From: Rhipicephalus microplus
Taxonomy: Eukaryota > Arthropoda > Arachnida > Ixodida > Ixodidae
Direction of reading: 5' to 3'
DNA length: 64,000 nucleotides
Assembly (NCBI RefSeq): GCF_043290135.1
Contig: NC_134709.1
Location: forward strand, 68,474,456-68,538,455
Positions 1 to 11,279 of this stretch are shown here, in pieces (positions within the stretch are counted from its first letter, which is position 1; each line of letters opens with the position of its first letter). The notes below the pieces were generated by a model. It searched no databases. It saw nothing but the letters and a program-made list of their open reading frames with translations, and had not been told where the DNA came from. Position numbers and translations under genes: made by a program.

Positions 1-120
1 AAGCATATCTTTTTGTATAAATTTTTGGTGTAACTGTGGATGTAGTATTCCGTGTTTATATGTAAACACATCTTTTTGTAACAATTTTTGGTGTGTCTGT
101 GGATGTTGTGTTCCGTCGCG
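1..120. repeat. 63-base tandem duplication
   Basis: Two adjacent units share the order ATCTTTTTGTA, AATTTTTGGTG, CTGTGGATGT and TTCCGT with a period of about 63 bases (the ATCTTTTT word starts at 7 and at 70). The array may start left of the window. No coding potential is visible in it. Confidence 0.6.
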
Positions 121-1356
121 ATGTTCTTTTGGGTTGTAATTGATGTTCACTGTTCGTGAGAATAATTTTTTCTAAACAAATGTGGTGTTGTACTGCGACG
201 TCTTCCAGCTCTCCCATAGTATAGTATACCGTACTCTGAATCGTCGTACATTCGTTCTAAACATACACGCAATTAGTGCTGTACGCTGTGTTGGCGCTGT
301 TTTTTTTAACCGACGGTTGTGTGGGCGATGGCAGCGGTCGTGGCCACTCACGCCGTAGTTTTCGTCGACGTGGCCTGATCCAGCGTGAGGCCCACGGGGT
401 GACTTTATTTTAGAGTGCCAAGTACTCTAAATCGTTAACCTCTTTTTATAAACGTACATCATTGACATCTATTGATGCCTTCGACCTGGGAGCTGATGTC
501 ATTACAGTTATCGAGACGGCTCACTGCTCTTCCATAGTTGATTACTAAATATTCGAAAACGATAAACACTTTTTATTGCCATAGCAACTATATGGACACT
601 GTCGGCTGGATTTTGCAGTCGGCGTCCGCCGTCATTCGCCGTATATGTACACGTATCTGTGTGCATGAAAACACAAGAAGGAAAAATTATCCAGAAAAAG
701 ATTTCCGTGTGCGGAATGAAACGTCCGACCTCTTGCTTGTGAGTACGGGGCGTTAGCCACTGAGCCTCAAAGGAACTCGTCCTTCAACGTTGAAATGGCA
801 AGCTATTTATATCTACCACTTACTGCTGGCGATGGCTATATCGGGGGAACTATCGGGTTTTCAGCATTACCAGCTAGATGACGCAATGAGCGCGCGTCGC
901 CAGATCGTAACGACTTCGTGACGGGTGCTGATGCGTTCATCTCCTAACGCGTACTTTGCCCCGTGAAGAGGGAAGGGGGTAATCGCTCACGCGTGTGCGT
1001 GCTTATCTCGTGTTGGCGATAATCGTACGCATTGGGCTTTCAGTGGAACGATTCTCTTGTACTTACTGGGCGCACAAAGGTCACTGCACTTGGTGCACCG
1101 TTTCCGTTTGTGAAAAGTGCGTGCTTTTCAACCACAGTGAAGTAACAACTGAGACACTTATTCGCGTTCATCTTTACTTGTGAGTACGTTTCGCACGTCA
1201 TTTGGGCGAGAGCAACGTGGGGCACGTTTCGATACGATTGCCATTCTTCGTGTGACGTTCCAATTTGTTGCTATCGCATGCATTGCTTTGCATCACTGTG
1301 ATCGTTTCTAAACATAATTTTTGGCTCATAATTTTCTCATTTACTCTTCTTCTCAG
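121..1356. other. Intronic sequence, nothing recognised
   Basis: No gene, SINE or retrotransposon was recognised here. The short open frames lack domains and splice context. If the exon at 1357 is real this is intron upstream of it. The last 20 bases are a pyrimidine-rich acceptor tract ending in CAG. Confidence 0.4.
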
Positions 1357-1516
1357 TGCTGGACCTGGGTCGCCATTGGAGGCGCTCCGTGCAGCAGCAC
1401 CAGTCTCCGGCGCCAGCGCAGGCGGTGCTCATCAAACCCTCGCCCTTCGACCCTTCGTCCGAGGCGGCCGACGTCAACGAGGTGGAGACCACATCACCGC
1501 CGTCACTGCCGCCGAG
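1357..1516 (+). CDS. ROR-family receptor kinase, linker exon upstream of Ig domain (internal exon)
   Basis: Probable internal coding exon of the ROR-like receptor whose Ig domain lies at 40150-40587. It follows a pyrimidine tract ending TCTTCTCAG and is closed by a donor GTGAGA. Read with two leading bases, it translates without a stop for 52 codons, starting LDLGRHWRRSVQQHQ and ending VETTSPPSLPP. It ends two bases into a codon, and the next exon (39323) supplies the matching single base. The encoded stretch is rich in Pro, Ser, Ala and Gln and has no domain, as expected for the variable N-terminal linker of ROR proteins. The support is the acceptor/donor pair, the open frame and the in-frame join over two introns, not homology. 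The frame has no ATG, so the start codon lies upstream of the window. The other two frames are also open here but do not join the next exon. Confidence 0.6.
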
Positions 1517-2710
1517 GTGAGAAACCCACTTGCAAAACTTGCTTCTGATTCGTGTGTGTATTTAGGATACAGTAAACTCGCCAGACTAACGTTCTCTTGT
1601 AGGCAGTTGCCGCACGCTCTACGTGGTAGTGGTTCACGTGCCTGTTGTCGTTTCTTGAGCATTCCATATGCAAGTACTCTTTTACGTTCATCTAAAGTGC
1701 TAACCAGCCGCTGCGAACAGCAAGAATAAACATATCATTTGTAAACTCTGAACGGAAAGCTCTTGGAACACTCTTTTCTTGGTCTACGATCTACGCCAAG
1801 AGCTCAAAATATGCAGCATACCCGAATGGCGTGCAGTATTCAAAGATTAAGGTATAGTTTAATTTTTCTTTTAGTACAACAACTGTCATAGTGATCGCTC
1901 GTGATAACCTCGTGGTGTATCCGAAAATGTGCTGCGATGTCCCTTGCAACAAATGCGCATCCCTGCACACACCTATGCTTGTGACAGAGCAAATACGGCT
2001 GTCAGCAGGAGTTTCCGGTCCTCTTCTGCGTTCCACACGGCGAGAAAACTCGGCGAGTGGCACCTATACTATGGAAAGGACTAACGTCCGTGACAAAGTA
2101 CGGCAGTAACGCCCCCCGTTTGTTCGTGCGCAACGCTGGGCACCGACGGAGAGCCGCGCTGTGAAGCTCGCGTAGAGGTCCTCTGCGCGATCGCGAGAAG
2201 TCTCCCCTGGCATTCCGTTGGACTCGTTAGGCTCAAACCCGTGGTATTCGCCACCGTTGCGGGGCGCCAGAGCAACCGACACGGAATGCGGGCTGCCCTG
2301 ACGGTTTGCTGTATAACACCGCTGCCACCACCGTCCTGCCTCCCCCTGCAGCCTCGTGGAGCTCATGGCATTTCGCCTTCTTCTCCTCATCTATCCTTCC
2401 TCACCAGCTCTCGTACTTTCTCAGTCGACATTCCCTGTATCTCCACTCCTCCATTTTCATCTCATTCTCATTTTCTACAATAATTAAGTAAGGCGAATCG
2501 GTGCTGAAGAATTGCGTAGTCTTCTCTGTATCATTGGTGTAGATACAAGACACTGAAAATTTTGTCCTGTTTATGCTTACGTTTGGAATAGACAGTGCGT
2601 ACTACAAAGTGAGAACTTGACACGCACGCGTCGTAACAGTCAGATGTGCATTTTGTAGCTCATAAAGAGATCAAGCATATGCTGATTCATTTATGTTTGA
2701 GACAGGATAT
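1517..2710. other. Intron, no recognised feature
   Basis: This is the start of the long intron after the 1357-1516 exon. Open frames at 2064-2390 (minus) and 2241-2483 (plus) overlap one another in a GC-rich patch and show no domain. I see nothing else that I can name. Confidence 0.4.
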
Positions 2711-4770
2711 TTATTTGTTTATTTTTTTTTTTTTTACAAACTGCAGCCTTCTAAAAGGGCTATATCAGGAGTGGAGTTACACAGTGCAAAAATTGCAACA
2801 GAAAAGACTCATGAGGTGTAACAACAGAATAACAATAAAACACATTTATAACAATACAGGAATCAAACTTGTTACATAATAATTTTCAACAAGCGTAGTC
2901 ACATAATCGTTCAGGGACAGTGATCGAATGTGACCAGATAAGGAATTCCATAATTCCAATTTTCGGGGTATGAAACTATAATTAATGTATTTGTGCGTGC
3001 AAAAAAAGGTAGCAAGATAGAGCTCGCGGAAGTTACGGGTAGAGGAAGGCTGAGCGAATGACAAAAAGGCTGTGTTCGAAATGCGATATAAATGGTTGAT
3101 CATGTTGTGAAAAAAATTTTGATGACTCTACGTCACGACGTACCGAAAGACGTTCTAGCTTTAGCTCATGTAATGCTAATGACGTTTATTAGTAGCGGTC
3201 GCACCTGCGAAAAATGAAACGAGCACCCTTTTTTTTTTTAACTGGTTCTAGTTTGAATACGTCGCTTGGCCTGTAAGCTGGCCACACCGTGGAGGCATAA
3301 TCGATGACAAGGCGAACAAGAGATTTATACATTAGATGTTTAGTATCTTCTGGGGCATTCTGCATTGTTCGACGGAGATATTCTAGTTACTTTAATGCTT
3401 TAGAACATGTTAAGGCAATGTGAGTGGACCATAAAAGATTATGAGTGAATGTGACACCAAGATATCTGTACTGCATAACTCCGGTTAAAGATACACCATT
3501 GAAAGAGAATCTTTTTGAATTTAATTTTCATTTTCCAATTTTTGCACCAAGCACGAAACGAAGTCAAGGAGTCATTCAAACGGTTTTTCGTGATCTGCAG
3601 AAACGATCACGTCATATAAAGCACGATCATCTGCGTAAAGCGAATGTTCGAGGATACAAGTTTTTTTTTTTGGGGGGGGGGGGGGTGAATCGTTTATATA
3701 AATTAAAAATAATAAGGGGCCCAGGGCAAACTCTTGTTGAACCCCAGAGCCTACCTTTAGAACTGACTAGCTTGTGGAACTGAAGTCGACATATTGAGAA
3801 GGATTGTGAAGAACACTAGCAATCCAATCAATGAGACGTGAATTTTGTTTTTTTTTAGATAAGTGGAGTTTGTGAAAAAGATGAGAATGTAGTACCGTGT
3901 CAAAGGCTTTGGATAAGTCGATAAAAAGTAAATCGATTTGATGGCCCTGGTCTAAGTGATACGCAATGTCGTGAGTGAATTCAGTTAGTTGGGTGGTGGT
4001 GCTGAAACCGCTTCTGAAGCCGTCCTGTGCATTAGTTAAAATATAGTTTGGCTCGAAAAACTTCATCATGTGTTTGTTTAATAATATATTTTCCAACATT
4101 TTGTGTGAATACGGAGTTAAAGAAACTGGTCTATAATTAGTTATGTCGGACTTGCTACCCGGTTTATACAATCGTATTACTCTTGCTAGCTTCCAAGATG
4201 AAGGAACGGTACTAGTTTGCAAAGATTTGTTAAATATAATACCAATGTAACGAGAGGTCCATTGAAAATGAAGCTGTAAAAACGATTTAGGAACATGATA
4301 TGAACCACTAGATTTCTTTGTATGTAGTTTTAGATTCAAATTAAGAGCACCGTTAACACTAATTGTAATGTCAGGAATCGATTGATCTCATTGAATATCA
4401 AAAGTCGGTTATCATTAAAAATCAGATGCGTAGACAGAATGGAAGTATTCGTTAAATGCGTTATGTATGCGCACGGCATCATTTACAATTTCATTTTCGA
4501 TAGTAAATGAAGATGCACAATTAATAATAGGCATCACAGAACGCCAAAATTTTTGTGGGTTGTTTTGAGGAGTGCCGCTGATACTTCGACAGTATAGAAG
4601 ATATCCTTGGCAAGCTATAGTTTTTTGTGTGTCCTCCTTGGCAGATGTGAATCTGGCATTGGAAATGGGGTCGTCACAGCTTTTAGAGCGTCTTAGGTGC
4701 CTAACACGGTTAGATAGCTGCAATATTTTTCTTTTCATTTATGGAATGGCGTGATTTAGTTTCTTTTACT
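2711..4770 (-). mobile_element. Decayed CR1/L2-like LINE, 5' truncated
   Basis: Minus-strand remnant of a non-LTR retrotransposon. From 5' to 3' it holds the endonuclease-RT linker (4738-4415, with NNPQKFWRSVM), the RT finger and palm (4339-3767, with NYRPVSLT, DGFRSGFSTTTQL and DLSKAFDTV), the post-RT connection near 3330-3190 (LMYKSLVRLVIDYASTVWP by eye), and the C-terminal block (3103-2846, with RKLELWNSLS). The FADD box lies in the broken stretch near 3650-3690 and cannot be read. An A-rich tail, seen as T-rich DNA at 2711-2735, marks the 3' end. Stops, frame changes and a T11G14 tract at 3661-3685 break it. The endonuclease is missing. It is inactive and sits antisense in the ROR intron. 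Confidence 0.85.
3767..4339 (-). pseudogene. LINE reverse transcriptase fragment
   Basis: Open stretch of about 190 codons from the reverse transcriptase of the decayed LINE. It carries RT motif 1-2 (ITNYRPVSLTPYSHKMLE), motif 2a (DGFRSGFSTTTQLTEF) and the first catalytic aspartate in motif A (LLFIDLSKAFDTV). The reading stops before motif B and the FADD box, so the catalytic centre is incomplete. The next ORF of the same element (4415-4738) lies directly 5' in another frame, so at least one frameshift separates them. Confidence 0.85.
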
Positions 4771-5361
4771 GAAAAAAAAACGATGAATGAATACATGTAC
4801 AATGTTCTCAAACTCTCGGACTAGGACATTCACATCACAGTCTTTACTAAGCATCACGAATGGCTCACGAATATCTTACACTTGTCATCCTCGACTGTCA
4901 CTTGATCTATCATTTTTGGGCAGTCGTTCTGGCGGTTAACGAAACCTCCGCTGTTCTCTTCGCTCTTCGGGGATGTTTAGTTCACCAACGATCTTGTCTA
5001 CAGCCTCTAATATGTATCATACAATGGATTGATCGTTGCCAAACACGAGAAAAACTACAACTGCGTTTTCAACGTTCGTTGGAACTGCGTATTTACTTTC
5101 TTTTTCTTACGAGTGCAGGCTATCAGGCTTCGCCGTACCGCGCCGAAAAGGCTGTACCTCGCCAGCTCTTGCACAACGCTGTATCTGGGAGTTTTCTTCC
5201 TTGTGTAGATTGTGGCCTTCGTATGCTGTTTATAATGTTTAGTCATCCTTTTACCAGCAGTGCTTTCTCAGTGCATTTTGCACTTCACCGACAACGTGTG
5301 AAAAACAAAACAGCAACCTTAGAAGTGTGGGAGCCTGGGCTAGTTCGTATGGCATAACGAT
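4771..5361. other. Intron, no recognised feature
   Basis: A 165-codon open frame at 4860-5357 (plus) has no domain, no splice context and poor composition for a protein; I do not call it a gene. The end of this stretch is the flank of the foldback at 5362. Confidence 0.35.
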
Positions 5362-5442
5362 AGTTATAGCGCGACAACAAAACGACGACACTTTCGTGTC
5401 CTTCTTGTCTCTGTGTCGTCATTTTGTTCTCGCGCTATAACT
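5362..5442. repeat. Foldback: 29-base arms, 23-base loop
   Basis: Left arm 5362-5390 and right arm 5414-5442 are reverse complements with 27 of 29 bases paired. Both arms start from AGTTATAGCGCGA and its complement. The loop at 5391-5413 is CT-rich. The transcript of either strand would fold into a hairpin of about 81 nt. It could be a miniature foldback element or a hairpin RNA; the sequence alone does not decide. Confidence 0.8.
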
Positions 5443-6009
5443 ACCGCCATAGCAACCTTAAGTTACATTCGCAAGCTATGCAAGTTAACTCGTCTCTGAG
5501 GTTGGCGAAGGTTGAGATGAATGAACTCCCTTTGGATTACGATATCATTTTGAATAATAGCACGCCATGGGTCTATTACTCGGCCTTGGCGTAGACCACC
5601 ACGAAAAGAAGGGCCAAGATTACGACAAGACGTACCTGCACATACGCAAATCAAATGAGTAGCGCCATCTCTAAAGCCGTGTGGCTGCAGCCCGCCGCCT
5701 TGTTGGGAAAAAGCTTAGTCCCCGACTAACAACCTTCAGCAAAACATATACCCATATGAGGGCAAGCCGTGATTAATGAACAAAGCGCTGGTTCGGTAGT
5801 TTAATTTTTCATCCTCTTAAGTATCCCGCTGATGTGAATGGTTTTAGAGCTGTCTTGGTTGTTCTCTTTCCCTTACTAACTCTCCTTCAAGACTCTCCAG
5901 GAGGCGAACTTTCGGCGTCCAGGTTTCTTCGTATAGCATCCACCCTTTTGTCCTCATTAAGCTACCTCACCTCGCCTTCCTCACTCATAGCCTCGTATGC
6001 AACATGTTA
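5443..6009. other. Intron, no recognised feature
   Basis: No domain-bearing frame, SINE head or retroelement tail was recognised. Confidence 0.35.
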
Positions 6010-6050
6010 GTCTCTCTCTCTCTCTCTCTCTCTCTCTAGCTCTCTCTAGC
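6010..6050. repeat. (TC)n microsatellite
   Basis: A run of about 13 TC repeats (6011-6037) is followed by two copies of AGCTCTCTC-type sequence. No other feature is attached to it. Confidence 0.9.
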
Positions 6051-6480
6051 TGACTCTCGGCGCTATACGCCGCTCACTGTTTCCGCCCTTGGCGCGCGTC
6101 TAGGAATATTCGTCGCCACCCCGAACCGCCGCGCGAGAGAGCGCCTCTTTTGGGAGTTGCTGTCGCGACGCGAAGCACGCTACGAGGCGAGACAGCTGCC
6201 TTAACCGACTGTGGCAGCGTTCCGCCGTAAAAAGGGCTGCACTTTCCGGCGCCCACGACAACCGACGAGCAAGGACGGGACGAGTCGAGGAAGCTGTTCC
6301 GCCACGTTGCTGAGCTAGGCTCCTCCATCTCCTTCACCTACGAGTTAGGGAGGCCGGGTACAGCTCGTGATCGCCGTGTGGCGGTTGTTGCGGCGTTTAG
6401 GAACTGGAGAAACTGAGCGGTATACGCGAAAGTTGTACACAGTACGTGTCTTTTTAGGTAGGTAGAAGTAAGCACTTATT

Positions 6481-6740
6481 CAAAAAAAAAAGAGAGAGGA
6501 GGTCAGGGAAACCAGCCTCTAGTGGATGAGCTTCCCTGCAGTACTTGGTGGAGCCCATAGTCAGGGACGCCGTTGGTCGTGGCCGCTGTCCTGGCACGCT
6601 GTACCATGGCTTGTTGGGCCGGAAGGTCCTGGCGACCGAGCAGGGCTGCCTCCCAGTCCTCTCTGGTTGGATTTGGGTTCGGGGGTAGAGAAAGGTTAAG
6701 CTAGCATGCCCCTACGATGTGGTAGGTGTTTTTAGGAGAT
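6481..6740 (-). mobile_element. 3' end of RNase H LINE, severely truncated
   Basis: This short stretch matches the 3' terminal part of the RNase H LINE at 44815-46110 in the same orientation: both share the blocks GGGCC..AAGGTC, GAGCAGGGC, CTCCCAGTCCTCTC, GATTTGGGTT/GGTTTGGGTT and ATGTGGTAGGTGT. Only the last tens of codons of the ORF and the 3' UTR survive, with a T/A-rich tail near 6465-6490. It is a typical 5'-truncated LINE insertion. It abuts the plus-strand RTE remnant at 6745, so the two tails stand back to back. Confidence 0.75.
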
Positions 6741-6744
6741 ATAA

Positions 6745-7195
6745 CAATGAAGTGAAGTAACATGATTTGAAGCGTCCGGGTTTCTGCTTTGTTGGTAAGC
6801 TGCGTTCTACCTGTGTTAACTCACGGAGCAGAAACCGGGAGCCTTACGTTGAGAACTCAAAAATGGGCGATGGTGCAACGACCAGTGGAAAGGAATTGAT
6901 ATAGATGTAACCCCAAGGGACAAGAGAGAAGATTTGGTCAATGAACAGACGGGTGCTAAGATACATCTCAGTCGAAATCAAGAAGAAATCGATATGGGCC
7001 GGGCACGTAGCGTGTAGGCAAGAAAACTACTCGTCATAAAAAATGACAGGCTGGGCAGACAAAAATATGAGGGCAGATGATATTAAGAAGTTTCAGAGTA
7101 CAACGTGCCAGCAGCAAGTACACGACCGGGTTGATTGATGGAACATGGGAGAGGAATTCGACCTGCGGTGGCGTAGTCAGGCTGATGTTGATTGA
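6745..7195 (+). pseudogene. RTE-like LINE, C-terminal remnant
   Basis: Conceptual translation with several frame changes gives the post-RT region typical of RTE-clade elements: a TYGAETW-like block (about 6795-6840), then RTQKWAMVQR-like, TPRDKR-like, RTGVKDI-like and RWAGHVA-like blocks (to about 7010), and a WADDIKKF-like block near 7080. The known order of these blocks in RTE and BovB proteins is kept. No frame is open for long, so it is a dead fragment. The clade is inferred by eye from block order; a protein search would settle it. Confidence 0.6.
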
Positions 7196-8700
7196 AGTGT
7201 CCAACTACTTTAACTTGATATAGAAAGTATTCTTTCGCTATTATAACGCTCTATCTGTATCGATATTCTAAGGCCAAAATGACGTAGTCCAACGCATAGT
7301 ACCCGTGACAAGCGCATACAGGGAACGCACGCTGTTAATTACAGAACAGCGCCAGTCGGACTGGTCATAGTGATTCACGCAAACAGCCCGATTCCTCAAA
7401 TTTAGGGGGAGATGAAGACTTGAAGGGATAACGAAACATTTAAACAGGGAATACCGCCGGAGGTAACGCTTGGACCGCAATATAAATAAAGTACCCTCGT
7501 TGGTGTTACAGGCATTACCTTGTCAATGATCTCTGTTCCCCAAAAGTGGCAATGTATCTGCAAGAACGATGAAATGAATGCTGTAGCAATGAATAGGAAT
7601 GCTCTTTACGAATTGAAGCTGGAGGCAGAGTGTTTTTCGTATCCAATCACGCGTAACTGTACAAGACGATGAGGTAAACAATATGGCCGCTGCAGAAAGT
7701 GAAGCAGCTGTCCTGTTTGTCACCTCAACGAAGTAAGCGGCGTACGTACAAGGGTAGGAGCCGTCTGCTGATGTTTATCCAGATAGGCCGAGAGACCACG
7801 CTCATACGATCAAAATTTGCAGTTCCTGTTCGAGCGACGCAGCTGCCCTCCCTGCTTCCGGCACACCTTCATGTTCCTTCGCCTAGCTGGCCGTCTCGTT
7901 TCAGCTTTCCTTGACCCTCCCCACAAGTTTTACTTACACTGAGAACACGCGACGCGTCGGTCGATATTATCGATTCGCACATTACATGAAACATGACAAC
8001 GACGGCGAAAATTCGCCTTAATGGTGCATGTAATTCTTGTCTCCATGATAACCAGAGCGTAACGTAAACTGTATGTACAAATTTTGTTTTGTCAATGCTA
8101 CCGTGCATTCAGCCTCGGTACGTGTTGAAAATCTACAGTCTGAATTTCAGCGCTATACGTTCGCTATGCCTGCGTGATAAAATTAGGTCGGCTTAGTGAT
8201 TATTTCGGGACAAGCTGATCATTATGCAAACGATCGGATTGTCTTCAAGAGAGACGGAATGTTGAGAATTCTGACAATCGCGTCAAAGTACTTTACAGTT
8301 AGTGATGTCGTACGGTTGTACTCCGACAAGAAGGAACGCACCCGACAGTGCGCTGCTTTGTTTCAAGCGGCGTCTTCCTTTGTCTTGTTCCTGGTGCCCT
8401 TAGGCTTGAAATTATGTATTAAATACACAGTACAGCTCACCGGATCGAGTCATTACTAACTTTGCTATTCATCTATCTGTTTCTTTCTCTCTGTCTTTTC
8501 ATTGAAACGAAAGTCAATGAATGGTTTGTTTTGACAAATTCTTGGTGACGGCCACCACTTTTATCTTAATTATTATATTAGTTCCTTTATAGTTTGTTTA
8601 CCGTTCATTAAGCTCAAGAGCTCTCGTTTTAACGTATCCCACTCATGTTCACCACGGCCAAGCACCTTTCTTGCACACAGTGTGCGGGTCGTGCTTGAGT
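7196..8700. other. Intron, no recognised feature
   Basis: Nothing identifiable. The open frames here (for example 7869-8108 minus and 8196-8459 plus) have no domain, no splice context and no repeat match inside the window. Confidence 0.35.
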
Positions 8701-8707
8701 CGGTAGT

Positions 8708-8875
8708 AATATCTGGAATTTTACGTCCCAAAATCACAATACGGTTATGACGGATGCCGTAGTTAATGGTTCGGAAACATTTGACCCTCTGGTGTTCTTT
8801 GACGTGCACCCATATCGCACAATACACGAAACCTCAGCCATTTCAGCTCCATCGAAAGCGACCGCCTCAGCGTAG
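8708..8875 (-). mobile_element. Degenerate tRNA-SINE body (Ruka-related)
   Basis: The stretch keeps the order of the Ruka body in minus orientation: TTTTACGTCCCAAAATCACAATA, a GCCGTAGT block, CTGGTGTTCTTTGACGTGCACCC, and CTCCATCGAAA, with many substitutions. The tRNA-like head is missing or unrecognisable. It looks like an older or sister subfamily, 5' truncated. Confidence 0.65.
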
Positions 8876-9770
8876 ATGCTCACCCTGACTATACTGCTCC
8901 ACCGAGTCAGACTTGCTTGAGACAGTATGCTCATCACAAATAACGTCCAGAGAAACGACAGAGTCCTTTCCCTCGTATACGCACGCGCAGACGCTATTGA
9001 CCTCGCTTACGCTATCGCGAAAATCACGGTACTCGCGCATCGAGCTCGGCGTTCTTGCCCCCGGCACCCGCAGATCGGCGGCCGCTGTTCATTGCACTCG
9101 CGAGCTGCGGCAGCGAGACACTTCACATCCTTGGGCGCGCACGCCATACTCCTTCCTCCCTGAACTCCCTTCCTTCTCGGCGCTGGAGAAGCGAAATATC
9201 TCGCGACAGCTGCGAGCTCTTTCGCCGCACATCTTGGCAGCCGCGTCCGCATAGCACGCTCCTCTTCTATATTCTGATATCAACCTCCTTGCTTTGTTTT
9301 TTTTTTCTTTTATGTGTTGTGGGCTTCCCTCAAACTCCCTCCTCCTGTCTGCCTGTCAGCGCCTTTCCCGTCTTGCTGTCGTCCTTTTACGCGCGCTTCT
9401 GACTAAAACACTAAATTTACGCATCTATGTGCGCTGCTTGCTCTGCGCTTTTCTTTTTTGTGCGCTTTAATTTCGCCGGCCTTCTGCGAGTACGCGCTAA
9501 GTGCGCGCATGCATAAACGTACTGCGCATGTACTCGCACCCAACTTGGTGCCTGTGAGGTATTCGTGAATAAGTAAACAAGCAGTGTACAAGAACACGGC
9601 GGCGTCTGTTCTCTCGCGATCCGCCGACACTGCCGACGTGTTGTGCTCGAACCTAGCGCGCTTTCACGTGTATATAGTACATGGGCAGTGTGCTCGGGCT
9701 TCGTCCAATACAAGTGTCGGCGCTTGCTTTCTGCTGCGTTTCTTCTTCTTGTCCTTCGTGTTCGCATATA
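8876..9770. other. GC-rich intron stretch, no gene recognised
   Basis: All six frames contain overlapping Arg/Ser/Ala-rich open stretches between 8900 and 9650, a pattern expected from GC-rich sequence without coding. No splice-compatible exon of the ROR gene could be identified here. Confidence 0.35.
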
Positions 9771-10145
9771 TATGCCGCTTTCACCAGCATCGTTCGACAC
9801 AAGTGTCACTGCTGTCGTTTGTTTTTGGCCTGTTGTTTCGTGGTCGCATTTCTTTGTGACTTTTGCTGATTGCGCGCTTTCTGTGTCTACCCGTCTCGCT
9901 CGTTAGTTTTGTTGTATACCGCTTACACCAGCTTCGTCCGAAAGAAATTTCACTGCTTTCATTTCTCGCTTCATGATATTCTTCTTGTTTTCGCTGTTCT
10001 TCTTTCTCACAATTATTTGTTGCGTGTTACTTATTTATTTTTTGTCTTCAAGCTCTTCTGCGCCTTCTTGTGCTTGTATTTGTTGTTGCAGTACACCGCT
10101 TACACCAGCTCGCTCCAATAGAAATTTCACTGCTGTCATCTCGTC
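9771..10145. repeat. Degenerate tandem repeat, three units
   Basis: Three related blocks begin with CCGCTT at 9775, 9919 and 10096 and continue CACCAGC, TCGT(T/C)CGA and TCACTGCT. The spacing is 144 and 177 bases, so the array is old and has gained or lost sequence between units. A weaker fourth block may lie near 9700. The region is strongly pyrimidine-rich on the + strand. Confidence 0.5.
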
Positions 10146-11265
10146 TTCTTCTTCTTGAGTTCGTCCTTCACTGTTGGTGTTCTTTGTCATTCTTACTTAT
10201 TGCTGTTTAATGCGTCTTTTCAACCCTTTCTTGTACACTATATGGCGCTTAGTTCGCCTCGACTGCTTTCTCGCTTTTCACTTCCAATCTGTCCTCTTCT
10301 GCGTCCAAACCCTGTCTCCTGCTTTTATACCTCTATCGTCGGGTTGTCGTCTGGCACTCGCGCCTTCACTCCTAATTTCGCCGCGTCGTCTGCTATTGCT
10401 TCTTCTTGTTCTACCCTGTTCTCGAGCTCTCCCTATACACGCAACCTGTTCCCCGCTTTGTTCTTTCGTTCGTTTGTTCAGCTTTGTTGTGTACTCCGAT
10501 ATCACTCTCTCTCTCTCGTTCTTCCGTGTTCGTGCTATTGGATGCTGCTGCTTTTTCTTTATACACGTCTCACGTTTCTTGCTTGTTTGTCCCTCCTTCT
10601 TAATTCCTTCTCTTCAAAGCGGACCCGTTCGTGCGATCTCTCGTTTTTCTCGCGAGGTCCCATTACTTCTGATATATATATATATATATATATCGCCGGC
10701 AATATTCTCCGGCTCTCCGGTATTATTGTCTCCCGCCTCGCGAGATCTTTGATTGGCCGCTCGGGACGTTTCTCGCCTTAACCGGTCCGCTGTCGTCTGC
10801 TGCTGCTTTTACGGTGTCGTCTGCTTTTGTTCGAGCAGACGATCCTCGCTCGTTTCCGGTTCCTCCACTTTTGCCCTGTTGCTTGCCGATTAACGTAGCG
10901 CAGAATACTCTTGTTCGTACGTACGCCACGCATTTTCGTGTGGGTACATTTACGTATACTCTGGTCGCCAGATTTGCCGCATTTGCCGTGGTTTTCGGCG
11001 TGCCGTCACAAATAAACCCGCTCAGCTCGTACTCTTCTTGTGGCGTCATATTTTTATATATAATTTAGCGATTTGTGAGCGTGAAAGAGATAAACGCATA
11101 CCTGTGTGTAATTACATTTATGTCGTACTACCTTTTTTTGTTTACGTTTAGCTGGTGTTTTTTTTTACTTTGTTACTGGCAGATCTCGATCAATAACAAC
11201 TTACCCTGTTGACAGCGTCGGGCCACCAAATGTTTCATTATTGAAGGTGAAATCTTTATATGGCT
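10146..11265. other. Pyrimidine-rich intron with (TA)n tract
   Basis: The long open frames at 10155-10781 and 10174-10752 come from CT-rich sequence (TTC, TCT and CTC codons) and have no domain. A (TA)n run lies at 10673-10693. I see no gene. Confidence 0.4.
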
Positions 11266-11279
11266 CATTAGGCGAGAAG

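Noticed and set aside
1265..1729. 154-codon plus frame over the ROR linker exon
   Set aside because: The frame is not the one that splices to the next exon; the third frame, which has no ATG, joins in phase.
10155..10781. Overlapping 208- and 192-codon frames
   Set aside because: They arise from CT-rich DNA with Ser/Phe/Leu codons in two frames at once, have no domain and no splice context.
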